A stretch of 64,000 nucleotides of DNA. It comes from Segatella copri. GTDB lineage: Bacteria > Bacteroidota > Bacteroidia > Bacteroidales > Bacteroidaceae. The notes under the pieces are model-generated. The model was not told where the DNA came from, searched no databases, and saw only the letters and a program-made list of their open reading frames with translations. The number at the start of each line of letters is the position of its first letter. Positions within the stretch are counted from its first letter, which is position 1. The stretch lies in contig NZ_VZCB01000020.1 of the NCBI RefSeq assembly GCF_009494395.1, positions 1-64,000 on the forward strand, read 5' to 3'. Made by a program: the position numbers and the translations under genes. Positions 1-7,754 of the stretch are shown here, piece by piece.

Positions 1-85
1 AGATAATACCTAATATGAGTACAAACACCCCGATGATGATCAGGGCTAATTCTATCCTTGGTATGGTTTCTAATAATTCTTTCAT
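1..85 (-). CDS. N-terminus of a membrane protein, cut by the window edge
   Basis: A reverse-strand reading frame begins with ATG at 85 and runs off the left edge. Its 28 visible residues start MKELLETIPRIELALIIIG and continue as one hydrophobic segment, so this is the first membrane helix of a small or larger inner-membrane protein. A Bacteroidota -7 box lies only three bases before the ATG, which supports the start and suggests a very short or absent leader. The family cannot be recognised from so little sequence. Confidence 0.5.
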   Translation of the reverse strand, partial: MKELLETIPRIELALIIIGVFVLILGII

Positions 86-88
86 GGT

Positions 89-97
89 GCAAATATA
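89..97 (-). promoter_or_regulatory. Bacteroidota -7 promoter box
   Basis: TATATTTGC on the reverse strand matches TAnnTTTG and ends three bases before the ATG at 85, so transcription would begin at or next to the start codon. Confidence 0.55.
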
Positions 98-152
98 GTG
101 AATTTCTCCGAAAGAGGGTGCAGCTCTCCCCTGTTCATGTGTCGCATTCATA

Positions 153-194
153 CCAAAAAGGTGTCGCATTCGTAGGAATGCGACACCTTTTTGG
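153..194. terminator. Perfect 19-bp hairpin, bidirectional terminator
   Basis: A 19-base arm (153-171) pairs perfectly with 176-194 around a 4-base loop, with A and T runs at the stem base. It follows the AraC-type gene that ends at 248. A further half-copy of the arm core, TGTCGCATTC, lies at 140-149. Confidence 0.8.
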
Positions 195-247
195 CTGTTT
201 TTTTGATAAAAATTTGTCTTTTTCTTTGGTATTTTATAAAAAAATGG

Positions 248-1382
248 TTATGCTCCATCTGAATCATTTTGTGCTGCATCTGTAGAGTGGAAGTCTCTCC
301 ATTCTGTAGGAGAACAGCCTTCTTTTGTCTTGAAGATTCGGTAAAGATGAGTGCGACAAGAGAATCCGCACTCGGCTGAAATGATGTCGTTGCTATAATC
401 TGGACATTCCAACATCATCTTTTTTGCAGCGTTGAGACGTATCTCGCTGAGCCATATTCGGAAGTTAGAGTGCAAGCATTGATCGAAAAACTGGCTCAAT
501 TCGTTCTTTGATATACAAAGTGTACGAGAAAGCGTCAACATGTTTACATTACAATCCTTATAGCCCAAATCCATACACCATTGGTCAAGACTGTTTTGGA
601 TAAAGTTTCTGCGCTCCTCAGACAATTGCTGTAAAGGTTTTTCCTTTGCCCCCCCCACATCGTTGACTTTCCTCTTCTTTATCCAATAGCTCTTCTGTTG
701 GAATATAACTGCTGCCGAGAGCAATAAACGTAAGATTGAAGAACAACAAGGCAAGCAATACGGCAGGACCTACTATATATAACAAGGTAGTAGAAAAAAT
801 GGCAATTGGCATAGCGAGAACTGCGAGCCATAGAATGATTACACTTGCACGCGAATATCTTACGTAAGGCAACAAATCCGTTGCCGCCATTGTCTCCAAC
901 ATATTTTTACGCCTAATCATCTCCTGAATAATCATGTATATGCAATAGAAAACACTTACGCAAAACAGAGTCAGCATCAGATAAAGTCCTTCTTTGATAT
1001 ACAGGCTATGATGAAGACTGATACCCACGCAAAAGACCACAATGATGGCAGCATAAATACCACTGCACATCAATATCATCTTTCTGAGGTTGGAACGTGT
1101 GGCCTCTATGTTGTAGATTCCCATGGAGATAAGCGAAAAACAGGGCGTATAGACGAGAATGTTAACGACAGCCCCAAGACTGTCGTCAGCAGTACGGAAT
1201 CCGAACCCCATCTGAATGACATATTGTATCGCCAATCCTATTAAGGCGACAACAATCATCCATCGTGAACACTCATACCGCTTGTTCTCCCATCTTACAT
1301 GCAGATGAGAGAGTGCCACGAAGAAGGCATTGACGAGCATGAATATAAAACATGCAAACTGAAGTAGAAATAATGAATCCAT
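248..1382 (-). pseudogene. Membrane-anchored AraC-family regulator, frameshifted at a G8 tract
   Basis: Two overlapping reverse frames together make one protein. The first (1382 down to 618) starts MDSLFLLQFACFIFML and carries about seven hydrophobic segments. The second (up to 754, ending at 248) carries an AraC/XylS-type double helix-turn-helix, with ISKNELSQFF and later AECGFSCRTHLYRIFK. The frames meet at eight Gs (reverse strand; C8 at 649-656). Removing one G joins them into a 377-residue protein in which EESQRCGG continues into AKEKPLQQLSEERR. Proteins of this layout, an integral-membrane N-terminus with an AraC output, are common in Prevotella. As written the DNA-binding half is out of frame. 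It could be a true pseudogene, a phase-variable gene switched off, or a homopolymer sequencing error. The break is certain in this sequence; its meaning is not. Confidence 0.75.
649..656. repeat. C8/G8 homopolymer at the regulator frameshift
   Basis: Eight consecutive Cs on the plus strand lie exactly where the sensor frame and the AraC frame must join. One base fewer, or two more, restores a single frame. Confidence 0.85.
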
Positions 1383-1384
1383 TC

Positions 1385-1504
1385 TTATCTTATGTTTACT
1401 TTCTTGTATTTTTGATTACTTGCTGTAGGATTATCTGGATTAGTCATCTGCAAATATCCTGCTGAAACAAGGGAGGTGATGTAACGCTCTCGGTTCCTGA
1501 TAAG
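1385..1504 (-). pseudogene. C-terminal remnant of an AlbA_2/Fic-type accessory protein
   Basis: About 39 reverse-strand codons start LIRNRERYITSLVSAGYL and contain an NPDNPTASNQKYK stretch. This resembles the winged-helix C-terminal tail of Bacteroidales AlbA_2 (divergent AAA-4) or Fic-like proteins, which typically end with AGYLEMT-PDKPTSSKQKY. Upstream codons are AT-rich and do not look coding, and no body of the gene is present. A -7 box at 1516-1524 now reads through it toward the AraC-type gene, so it probably lies in that gene's leader. Family assignment is from memory and tentative. Confidence 0.4.
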
Positions 1505-1515
1505 TAAATACGCTT

Positions 1516-1524
1516 GCAAAAGTA
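1516..1524 (-). promoter_or_regulatory. Candidate promoter for the AraC-type gene
   Basis: TACTTTTGC on the reverse strand fits the -7 box. The leader to the ATG at 1382 would be about 130 bases and would include the gene remnant. Confidence 0.4.
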
Positions 1525-1624
1525 CGAAAATAAATTTAGAAAAAGGTAAAATATTCACAAAACATTTACGAAACATGCAAATAATTGAGTATTTCGCAAC
1601 ATGATTCCTTTCATTGATAATCAT

Positions 1625-2037
1625 AAAATACGAGCGAAAAAGGTTATTTTGGATATTTTTTGAATTACCACTAATACAGAGATGACATAAATATCATTTC
1701 ATTGACCTGTACAATCAAAAGACAAAATCGGAAATTTATCGTTGTTTTCTGTGTTAATTTATGTTTTCTCATGCTTTCATTTTGGGGTTTCTTGATTTTG
1801 TTGTTCCTAATTTGTTTCTTTCGTCATTTTGTTACCTCATTTAGTATTGGTTATCAGCACGTTACGAGCACAATCAGGTATTGTCTCTCCAGTGGGATAT
1901 CTCCAACATCGATTGTAACAAGATTTATGCAAAAGAAGATTTTGCCGAGAAATAATATAAAAATAGGTCTAGCTACACCGCGCTTTGCGGGGTCGCTAGA
2001 CCTATCTTCTAATCTATCAAGAACTTATATTCTTATT
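1625..2037. other. Intergenic stretch without a supported gene
   Basis: The stretch is AT-rich. One plus-strand frame is open across part of it, but its composition is not protein-like and it runs into purF antisense. The only clear element is the purF terminator at 1963-2005. Confidence 0.5.
1963..2005 (-). terminator. purF terminator
   Basis: Arms ATAGGTCTAGC (1963-1973) and GCTAGACCTAT (1995-2005) pair perfectly. The loop contains a second small CCGC/GCGG stem. It lies 32 bases beyond the purF stop. Confidence 0.75.
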
Positions 2038-3477
2038 TTAGTCTTCATCAGCAAACTCATTCAGAGTATATGCACTACTGCCATCAAAACAGTGAGTACA
2101 TACCTGACACTTTGGAAGACCGATAGCCTCAACAAGCTGCTCGATGGTATTGAACTTCAATGTAGTCAAGCCCAACTGGTTGGCAATCTCATCTACCATC
2201 TTCTGATACTCAGGAGAACCGGTGGTAGCGTATTTATCAAGATTCTTGTTGGCATCGCCCTCAAACTTCTCGATGATGCGACGGGTAATCAGCTCCATAT
2301 CACTCTTTGAAGAAGTGAAGTTGATGAACGGACAACCATATACCAATGGAGGACATGCAATACGCATATGGCACTCCTTCAAGCCTGCCTGGTCGAAAAG
2401 CACCTTCACGTTGTCGCGAAGCTGGGTACCACGAACGATACTGTCATCGCAGAACAACACACGCTTGCCCTTGAGCATCGCCTTGTTAGGAATCAGCTTC
2501 ATCTTGGCTACCAATGAACGCATGCTCTGGTTGCTTGGAGTAAAGCTACGAGGCCATGTAGGAGTATACTTGGCAATACAACGCTGATAAGGCACACCCT
2601 TGCCGGCAGCATATCCCATCGCCATACCAGTACCAGAATCAGGAATACCGCTGCAGCAGTCTACCTCAACATCATCACTCTTGGCGAGATTGAAACCGTT
2701 GGTAAAACGAGCCTCCTCTACATTCTTGCCCTCATAGGTAGATGTAGGGAAACCATAGTAAACCCAGAGGAAAGAACAAACCTGCATCTTCTTGTTGGCA
2801 GGACGAAGCTGCTCCATCTTGTCGGCAGTAATCTTGACGATTTCGCCCGGACCCAGCTCGTATTCTGTTTCATAATCGAGGTTAGGGAATGAGGTGGTCT
2901 CGCTGGAAGCAGCATAGGCACCATCCTTCTTACCTATAATTAAAGGTGTACGTCCCCAACTGTCGCGAGCGCAGATGATACCATCCTCGGTAAGAATCAT
3001 CATGGTACAGGAGCCCTTGATGTGGTGGAATACATTCTCGATACCTTCGCGGAATGTCTTGCCCTGAATAATGAGTAATGCAACCAACTCGGTTGGGTTG
3101 GTGCTGCCTGAAGACATCTCTGCAAAGTGCATGTTCTTGTCTAGCAGGTACTGGGTTAGTTCATCCTTGTTTACAATCTTAGCTACAGTACAAATGGCGA
3201 AACGGCCAAGATGTGAGTTCATGATTAATGGCTGCGCATCCGTATCGCTGATTACGCCGATACCAGATGTTGCTCCCTCAAACTTGTTGAGTGTAGGCTC
3301 AAACTTCGTTCTGAAATAAGAACTTTCGAGGTTGTGAATTGAGCGCACGAAGCCTTTCTCACTACTGTAGGTTGCCAAACCGCCTCGACGTGTGCCGAGA
3401 TGTGAGTTGTAATCGGTGCCGTAGAACAGGTCTGCGACACAACTTTTCTTGGAAATAGTTCCGAAAATACCTCCCAT
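2038..3477 (-). CDS. purF: PurF-like amidophosphoribosyltransferase lacking the N-terminal catalytic Cys
   Basis: The 479-residue protein has the PurF order: an Ntn-type glutaminase region (about 1-230), then a phosphoribosyltransferase domain with PRPP loop VLFCDDSIVRGT at about 340-351. Active PurF enzymes start with Met-Cys-Gly; after Met removal the Cys is the nucleophile that releases ammonia from glutamine. Here the protein starts MGGIFG, so that Cys is Gly, while neighbouring glutaminase residues such as GTRRGG and NSHLGRFA remain. A C-terminal CQVCTHC cluster recalls the Fe-S cysteines of some PurF proteins. No upstream in-frame start restores the Cys. I recall similar MGG-starting paralogs in other Bacteroidales, so it is probably a family trait. 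It may transfer free ammonia or have another role. It is monocistronic, with its own promoter and terminator. Confidence 0.85.
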   Translation of the reverse strand: MGGIFGTISKKSCVADLFYGTDYNSHLGTRRGGLATYSSEKGFVRSIHNLESSYFRTKFEPTLNKFEGATSGIGVISDTDAQPLIMNSHLGRFAICTVAKIVNKDELTQYLLDKNMHFAEMSSGSTNPTELVALLIIQGKTFREGIENVFHHIKGSCTMMILTEDGIICARDSWGRTPLIIGKKDGAYAASSETTSFPNLDYETEYELGPGEIVKITADKMEQLRPANKKMQVCSFLWVYYGFPTSTYEGKNVEEARFTNGFNLAKSDDVEVDCCSGIPDSGTGMAMGYAAGKGVPYQRCIAKYTPTWPRSFTPSNQSMRSLVAKMKLIPNKAMLKGKRVLFCDDSIVRGTQLRDNVKVLFDQAGLKECHMRIACPPLVYGCPFINFTSSKSDMELITRRIIEKFEGDANKNLDKYATTGSPEYQKMVDEIANQLGLTTLKFNTIEQLVEAIGLPKCQVCTHCFDGSSAYTLNEFADED

Positions 3478-3515
3478 AAGAGTATAATTCTATGTTATTG
3501 TTTGTAATATTGGGT

Positions 3516-3524
3516 GCAAAGGTA
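3516..3524 (-). promoter_or_regulatory. purF promoter box
   Basis: TACCTTTGC on the reverse strand, about 40 bases before the purF ATG. Confidence 0.6.
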
Positions 3525-3578
3525 ATAAAAAGATGTAAATTATGCAAGAAAAAACAGTCGATTTTCAGAATTTTAATG

Positions 3579-3609
3579 TATCTTTGCGCTCAACATAAGG
3601 TAACTTTGC
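3579..3609 (+). promoter_or_regulatory. Two -7 boxes before comEC
   Basis: TATCTTTGC (3579-3587) and TAACTTTGC (3601-3609) both fit TAnnTTTG. The first gives a short leader to the ATG at 3612. The second would start transcription at or inside the first codons. Confidence 0.5.
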
Positions 3610-3611
3610 AC

Positions 3612-4880
3612 ATGAATATCAGAATGAACATCATACTGAGCGCGGGTATTATCATAGCCAGATATGGCTATGACCAGATGCCTCCGGTCCTTTGGCTCAT
3701 TCTCCTGCTGGTCATGACTGGCATGGCTATCATCCTGCGGAAATGGATACTAAGCCAGCACATCCTTTTATATATCTGTATGTTTCTTTTGGGTGGTCTT
3801 CTCACTTCCTATCAGGAATATCGGGAACGAAAGCCTGATACCTATTTTACGATAGATGAACTTTCTGAACTGGACCGGTTTCAGATAACAGCGCAAGAAC
3901 GGAGAGCGGAAACAGAACAGAAGATGAAGGGATTGGGCATTGAGAATGAAGACTTTGGGGTCATTGCTGCAATGGCACTGGGCGACAAGACGGCGCTGGA
4001 CAAGGACACGAAAGAGGTTTATTCCGTAGCTGGAGCAAGCCATGTATTAGCCGTAAGCGGACTGCATATCAGCATCATCTTCCAGCTGCTCATCATGCTG
4101 TTAGGTGGCAATCGCCGCCATATCTTCATCATTTTTTCTGCCCTTCTAGCCATCTGGATGTATGTTCTGTTCATTGGCATGCCTGCGAGTGCCGTCCGCT
4201 CTGCCACCATGCTGAGTGTTTATGGATTTGTAATGATGACCCGGCGAAAAGGAGAGTCGCTCCATTTGCTCTCCACCGCTTTAACCTTCATGCTATTGTG
4301 GAATCCACTTTATCTCTTCGACCTCAGTTTCCAGATGTCGTTTGCGGCAGTTGGTTCCATCATCGTGTTTATGCCGTTGCTCAGTTCTCTTTACCATCCT
4401 GCTCATCGCCTATCACAATGGATATGGAGTATGCTTTGCGTATCGGCAGCTGCCCAGATAGGAACTCTTCCGCTCATCACTTATTACTTCGGGCGCATCT
4501 CGTGCTATTCCCTTCTTACCACATTCATTGCGATTCCTGCCGCCACGGGCATTCTTTACCTCTGTTGCATGCTGATGTTGCTGAGTCCCTTCCTGCTTCT
4601 GTCGCCGACAGTCGCTCCCGCCTCCTGGCTGACAAGCTGGATTGCCAAGGCATTGGTATCCATCACTCATTTTGCCAATACCGCCTTCCATCTCATCTCC
4701 TTGGCTCCCGGTGCCAGCATTGATGGAATCCACCTTCCCCTCCCTGCCCTATTCTGCATCTATGCCGTCATAGGGTTAGTGTATGCCGGATGGGTAAGAA
4801 TAAAAAGGATAAGAAACAAAATGGCGAGAAGTCAGGAAGACTTCTCGCCGAAGAATGCATTATTTATGAATCATAGATAA
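3612..4880 (+). CDS. comEC: ComEC/Rec2-family DNA-uptake channel, short form
   Basis: About 422 residues from ATG 3612; the frame is open from 3492, but that part overlaps the promoter boxes. It has many hydrophobic helices and the ComEC competence-domain signature, including GDKTALDKD, SHVLAVSGLHISI and MPASAVRSATM. ComEC forms the inner-membrane channel that takes up single-stranded DNA. Full-length Bacteroidota ComEC is roughly 650-750 residues, with an N-terminal DUF4131/OB region and a C-terminal metallo-beta-lactamase domain. Here the N-terminal part is short and the lactamase domain is absent. The final ~20 codons read through a perfect hairpin, so the C-terminus may be an accidental extension. 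It may be a streamlined or degenerate channel. Confidence 0.85.
   Translation: MNIRMNIILSAGIIIARYGYDQMPPVLWLILLLVMTGMAIILRKWILSQHILLYICMFLLGGLLTSYQEYRERKPDTYFTIDELSELDRFQITAQERRAETEQKMKGLGIENEDFGVIAAMALGDKTALDKDTKEVYSVAGASHVLAVSGLHISIIFQLLIMLLGGNRRHIFIIFSALLAIWMYVLFIGMPASAVRSATMLSVYGFVMMTRRKGESLHLLSTALTFMLLWNPLYLFDLSFQMSFAAVGSIIVFMPLLSSLYHPAHRLSQWIWSMLCVSAAAQIGTLPLITYYFGRISCYSLLTTFIAIPAATGILYLCCMLMLLSPFLLLSPTVAPASWLTSWIAKALVSITHFANTAFHLISLAPGASIDGIHLPLPALFCIYAVIGLVYAGWVRIKRIRNKMARSQEDFSPKNALFMNHR
4823..4849. terminator. Perfect 11-bp hairpin inside the comEC 3' end
   Basis: GGCGAGAAGTC (4823-4833) pairs with GACTTCTCGCC (4839-4849) around loop AGGAA. No T run follows, so termination efficiency is uncertain. 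It lies within the comEC reading frame, 31 bases before its end. Confidence 0.5.
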
Positions 4881-4943
4881 TGCTCAAAAAAATAGGGTTG
4901 TCGGGAGAAAACACTGAAGGCATCTCCCAATCATTTTCATTCA

Positions 4944-6695
4944 TTAATCCAACTTCAAGCTCTTCTTGATAGCCTCAATCTTATCCATTGCAGCAGCTGT
5001 GCAGCGGTTGTAGCAGCCAGCGCACTTGAATGAAGGATCCTTTACCTCAATATAGAACTTGATCTTAGGCTCTGTACCTGATGGACGGACACTTACCTTG
5101 GTGTTGTCATCGCAGAACCACTGGAGTACGTTGCTTGTAGCAGGCATATCGAGCTTCTCTACGCTGCCGTCGGCATGCTTCACCTCCAGGCTCTGGTAGT
5201 CCTTCCAGGTTACCACCTTGCTGCCACCCAACTCCTGTGGAGGGTTGGCACGGAAGTCTGCCATCATCTGCTTAATCTCGTCAGCACCAGTCTTACCTGG
5301 GCGAACCACATTTACAGTGAACTCCTTGCTGAAGCCATACTCTGCATAAATCTGCATCAGGAGGTCGTAGAGAGTCTTGCCCTGATCCTTAGCCCATGCT
5401 GCAATCTCGCAGATGAGGCAGATAGAAGCAGGAGCATCCTTATCGCGTACCTTATCGTATGGCAAGAAGCCGAAGCTCTCCTCACCACCACCGATGTACT
5501 GCTGCTTGCCCTCAGAGATAGCAATCTCGCGTGCAATCCACTTGAAACCAGTGTAGCAGTCGCGCAACTCTACGTTGTTCTTCTTGGCAATCTCAGCGAT
5601 AACTTCTGTTGTTACGATGGTCTTTACGAGGAAGTCTGTTGGCTTCAACTTACCCAACTTCTTCTTGTTCTCGATGATGTAGTAGCAGAACATCATGGCT
5701 GTCTGGTTACCATTGATGATCATCCACTCACCCTTGTCATCACGGCAAACGATAGCCAGGCGGTCAGCATCTGGGTCAGTAGCTACCACGAGGTCAGCGT
5801 TCAACTTAGTACCGAGCTTCATACCGAGGGTCATAGCCTCTGCATTCTCTGGGTTAGGAGAAACCACTGTTGGGAAGTTACCATCTACTACCATCTGCTC
5901 AGGAACTACATTGATGTTCTGGAAGCCCCAAGAACGCAGACAGAGAGGAACGATGACACGACCTGTACCGTGCATAGCTGAATAAACGATGTTGAGGTCT
6001 TTCTGACGGTTGATGACATCCTGGTCAATCATAGCAGAATGAACGGCTGTCATGTAGTCGTAATCCATCTCACCACCGATAATCTTGATCTTATCCCAGT
6101 TAGCCTCGAACTTCACCTGGTCGATAGTAACCTTGTTCACCTCCTCGATGATACCAGTATCGTGTGGAGCCAGAACCTGAGCGCCATCGCTCCAGTAAGC
6201 CTTGTAACCGTTGTACTCCTTAGGGTTGTGAGAAGCAGTAACGTTGACACCAGCCTTGGCACCGAGCTCGCGGATAGCGAAGGAAATCTCTGGTGTAGGA
6301 CGGAGGCTCTCGAAGAGATAAGCCTTGATGCCATTGGCAGAGAAGATGGCAGCTACGGTTTCAGCGAAGAGACGGGAGTTGTTACGGCAGTCGTGACCTA
6401 CCACTACAGAAAGGTTCTCCTCACCTGGGAAAGCCTTGAGGATGTAGTTAGCAAAGCCCTGGGTAGCCATACCAACGATATACTTGTTCATACGGTTGGT
6501 ACCTGCGCCCATGATACCGCGCAAACCACCAGTACCGAACTCCAAGTTCTGATAGAATGCATCAACGAGAGCAGACTTATCCTCTGCGTCGAGCATTGCC
6601 TTTACTTCTTTACGAGTTTCTTCGTCAAAAGCAGGTGTGAGCCACTGCTGTGCTCTTTCTTCACACTGCTTGATTAATTCTGCGTTATTAGCCAT
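4944..6695 (-). CDS. Phosphoglucomutase/phosphomannomutase (phosphohexomutase)
   Basis: The 583-residue alpha-D-phosphohexomutase is cytoplasmic and interconverts hexose 1- and 6-phosphates, feeding glycogen, cell-wall and capsule sugar nucleotides. All four family motifs are visible: the phosphoserine loop TASHNPKEYNGYKAY (Ser about 155), the metal loop DPDADRL, the sugar loop GGEESFGF and the phosphate-binding loop RPSGTEPKIK near the C-terminus. The length matches PgcA-type enzymes of Bacteroidota and Firmicutes. Substrate preference (glucose or mannose) cannot be read from sequence. It is convergent with comEC and preceded by its own -7 box. Confidence 0.93.
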   Translation of the reverse strand: MANNAELIKQCEERAQQWLTPAFDEETRKEVKAMLDAEDKSALVDAFYQNLEFGTGGLRGIMGAGTNRMNKYIVGMATQGFANYILKAFPGEENLSVVVGHDCRNNSRLFAETVAAIFSANGIKAYLFESLRPTPEISFAIRELGAKAGVNVTASHNPKEYNGYKAYWSDGAQVLAPHDTGIIEEVNKVTIDQVKFEANWDKIKIIGGEMDYDYMTAVHSAMIDQDVINRQKDLNIVYSAMHGTGRVIVPLCLRSWGFQNINVVPEQMVVDGNFPTVVSPNPENAEAMTLGMKLGTKLNADLVVATDPDADRLAIVCRDDKGEWMIINGNQTAMMFCYYIIENKKKLGKLKPTDFLVKTIVTTEVIAEIAKKNNVELRDCYTGFKWIAREIAISEGKQQYIGGGEESFGFLPYDKVRDKDAPASICLICEIAAWAKDQGKTLYDLLMQIYAEYGFSKEFTVNVVRPGKTGADEIKQMMADFRANPPQELGGSKVVTWKDYQSLEVKHADGSVEKLDMPATSNVLQWFCDDNTKVSVRPSGTEPKIKFYIEVKDPSFKCAGCYNRCTAAAMDKIEAIKKSLKLD

Positions 6696-6776
6696 AGTTT
6701 GATTCTATTTTGTTATTAATAATGTTCATATAGAGGGTTGTGCCCGAAAACGGCACAATATATCTCTTTTTGCGTA

Positions 6777-6784
6777 CAAAGTTA
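6777..6784 (-). promoter_or_regulatory. Promoter box for the phosphohexomutase gene
   Basis: TAACTTTG on the reverse strand, about 80 bases before the ATG at 6695. Confidence 0.5.
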
Positions 6785-6827
6785 TATAAAAATTTTGATA
6801 AACCAAGCAAGATTGAAGTTTTTTTTG

Positions 6828-6835
6828 TATTTTTG
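6828..6835 (+). promoter_or_regulatory. Promoter box for the DUF4491 gene
   Basis: TATTTTTG, about 36 bases before the ATG at 6872, with a TTGA at 6813 as possible upstream element. Confidence 0.55.
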
Positions 6836-6871
6836 CACATTGAAAAAGAAATGAAATAAAAAGTTAGGTAT

Positions 6872-7201
6872 ATGGAATTATATTATACGGGCGTCATCAT
6901 CGCCATTTCCACCTTTTTAATAATAGGTATCTTTCACCCTATTGTTATCAAGACAGAATATCATACCGGCACCCGATTCTGGTGGGTGTTTCTCGTGACG
7001 GGTATCATCTGCGTAGGAGCAGCCTTTCTGGTTGCCAATGTCCTCGGCTCTGCTCTTCTGGGCGTAGTAGGAGCTTCGTGTCTCTGGAGCATCGGTGAAC
7101 TCTTTGAACAAAAGGAAAGATGCGAGAAGGGATGGTTCCCGAAGAACCCGAAACTGGAAAAGAAAGGATACTATAGGGACGAAGTGAAGTGTGAAGAGTG
7201 A
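6872..7201 (+). CDS. DUF4491 family small membrane protein
   Basis: The 109-residue protein has three hydrophobic helices (about residues 4-24, 35-57 and 59-78) followed by a charged tail containing CEKGWFPKNPKL. It matches my memory of the DUF4491 family, which is largely confined to Bacteroidota and has no known function. The last codons (EVKCEE) are written within a GAAGTGAAG-type repeat that recurs after other genes in the window, so the C-terminal tail may derive from that element. It lies 35 bases before rlmH, probably on the same transcript. Confidence 0.8.
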   Translation: MELYYTGVIIAISTFLIIGIFHPIVIKTEYHTGTRFWWVFLVTGIICVGAAFLVANVLGSALLGVVGASCLWSIGELFEQKERCEKGWFPKNPKLEKKGYYRDEVKCEE

Positions 7202-7236
7202 AGAATTCAAGTGTATAGGAAGAAAAATTCAACGAA

Positions 7237-7707
7237 ATGAAGACAGAACTCATTCTGGTCGGAAAGACCGTAAACAAGCATTTCATTGCGGGCATCAAGG
7301 ATTATGCCGAGCGCATCACCCACTACATGCCGTTCAATATAACCACGATTCCTGAGCTCAAGAATACCAAGAGCCTCAGCGAACAGCAGCAGAAGGAACG
7401 GGGGGGAGAACTGATTCTGAAACTCCTCCAGCCTTCAGATACCGTGGTTCTGATGGATGAACATGGACAGGAATTCCGAAGCATCGAGTTTGCCAAATGG
7501 ATAGAGCGCAAGCAGGCTACGGCTAGAAGGCTTGTGTTTATCATCGGAGGTCCTTACGGATTCTCGCAAGCAGTATATGACCGCGCCAACGAGAAGATCT
7601 CGCTTTCCAAGATGACCTTCTCGCATCAGATGGTACGCCTTATCTTTACCGAGGCACTCTATCGCGCATGTACTATTATAAAAGGTGAGCCTTATCATCA
7701 CGAGTAA
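7237..7707 (+). CDS. rlmH: 23S rRNA pseudouridine-1915 N3-methyltransferase
   Basis: The 156-residue SPOUT-class methyltransferase has the usual RlmH length. It methylates pseudouridine 1915 in helix 69 of 23S rRNA on the assembled 70S ribosome, using SAM. The SAM-binding trefoil knot is shown by FIIGGPYGFS (about 101-110) and the conserved C-terminus HQMVRLIFTEALYRA followed by GEPYHHE. It lies between DUF4491 and uvrA, spaced 35 and 47 bases, likely in one transcription unit. Confidence 0.95.
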   Translation: MKTELILVGKTVNKHFIAGIKDYAERITHYMPFNITTIPELKNTKSLSEQQQKERGGELILKLLQPSDTVVLMDEHGQEFRSIEFAKWIERKQATARRLVFIIGGPYGFSQAVYDRANEKISLSKMTFSHQMVRLIFTEALYRACTIIKGEPYHHE

Positions 7708-7727
7708 AAGAGGATTACTAATCATAA

Positions 7728-7754
7728 AGTTCAAAGCTCAAAGTTCAAAGTTCA
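7728..7754 (+). repeat. AAGTTCAA-type tandem heptamers directly before the uvrA ATG
   Basis: Imperfect copies of AAAGTTC, introduced by CTAATCATAAAG, run up to the uvrA start codon. The same unit with the same lead-in recurs at 16904-16964 before another gene. Confidence 0.7.

Noticed and set aside
1702..2310. 202-codon plus-strand open frame
   Set aside because: It overlaps purF antisense, and its intergenic half translates to low-complexity Phe/Leu sequence. No family resemblance.
5175..5981. 268-codon frame antisense to the phosphohexomutase
   Set aside because: Mirror frame caused by codon bias of the real gene; no start signal or family features.
7728..7754. AAGTTCAA arrays as CRISPR
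   Set aside because: Units are 7-8 bases with no spacers and there are no cas genes.
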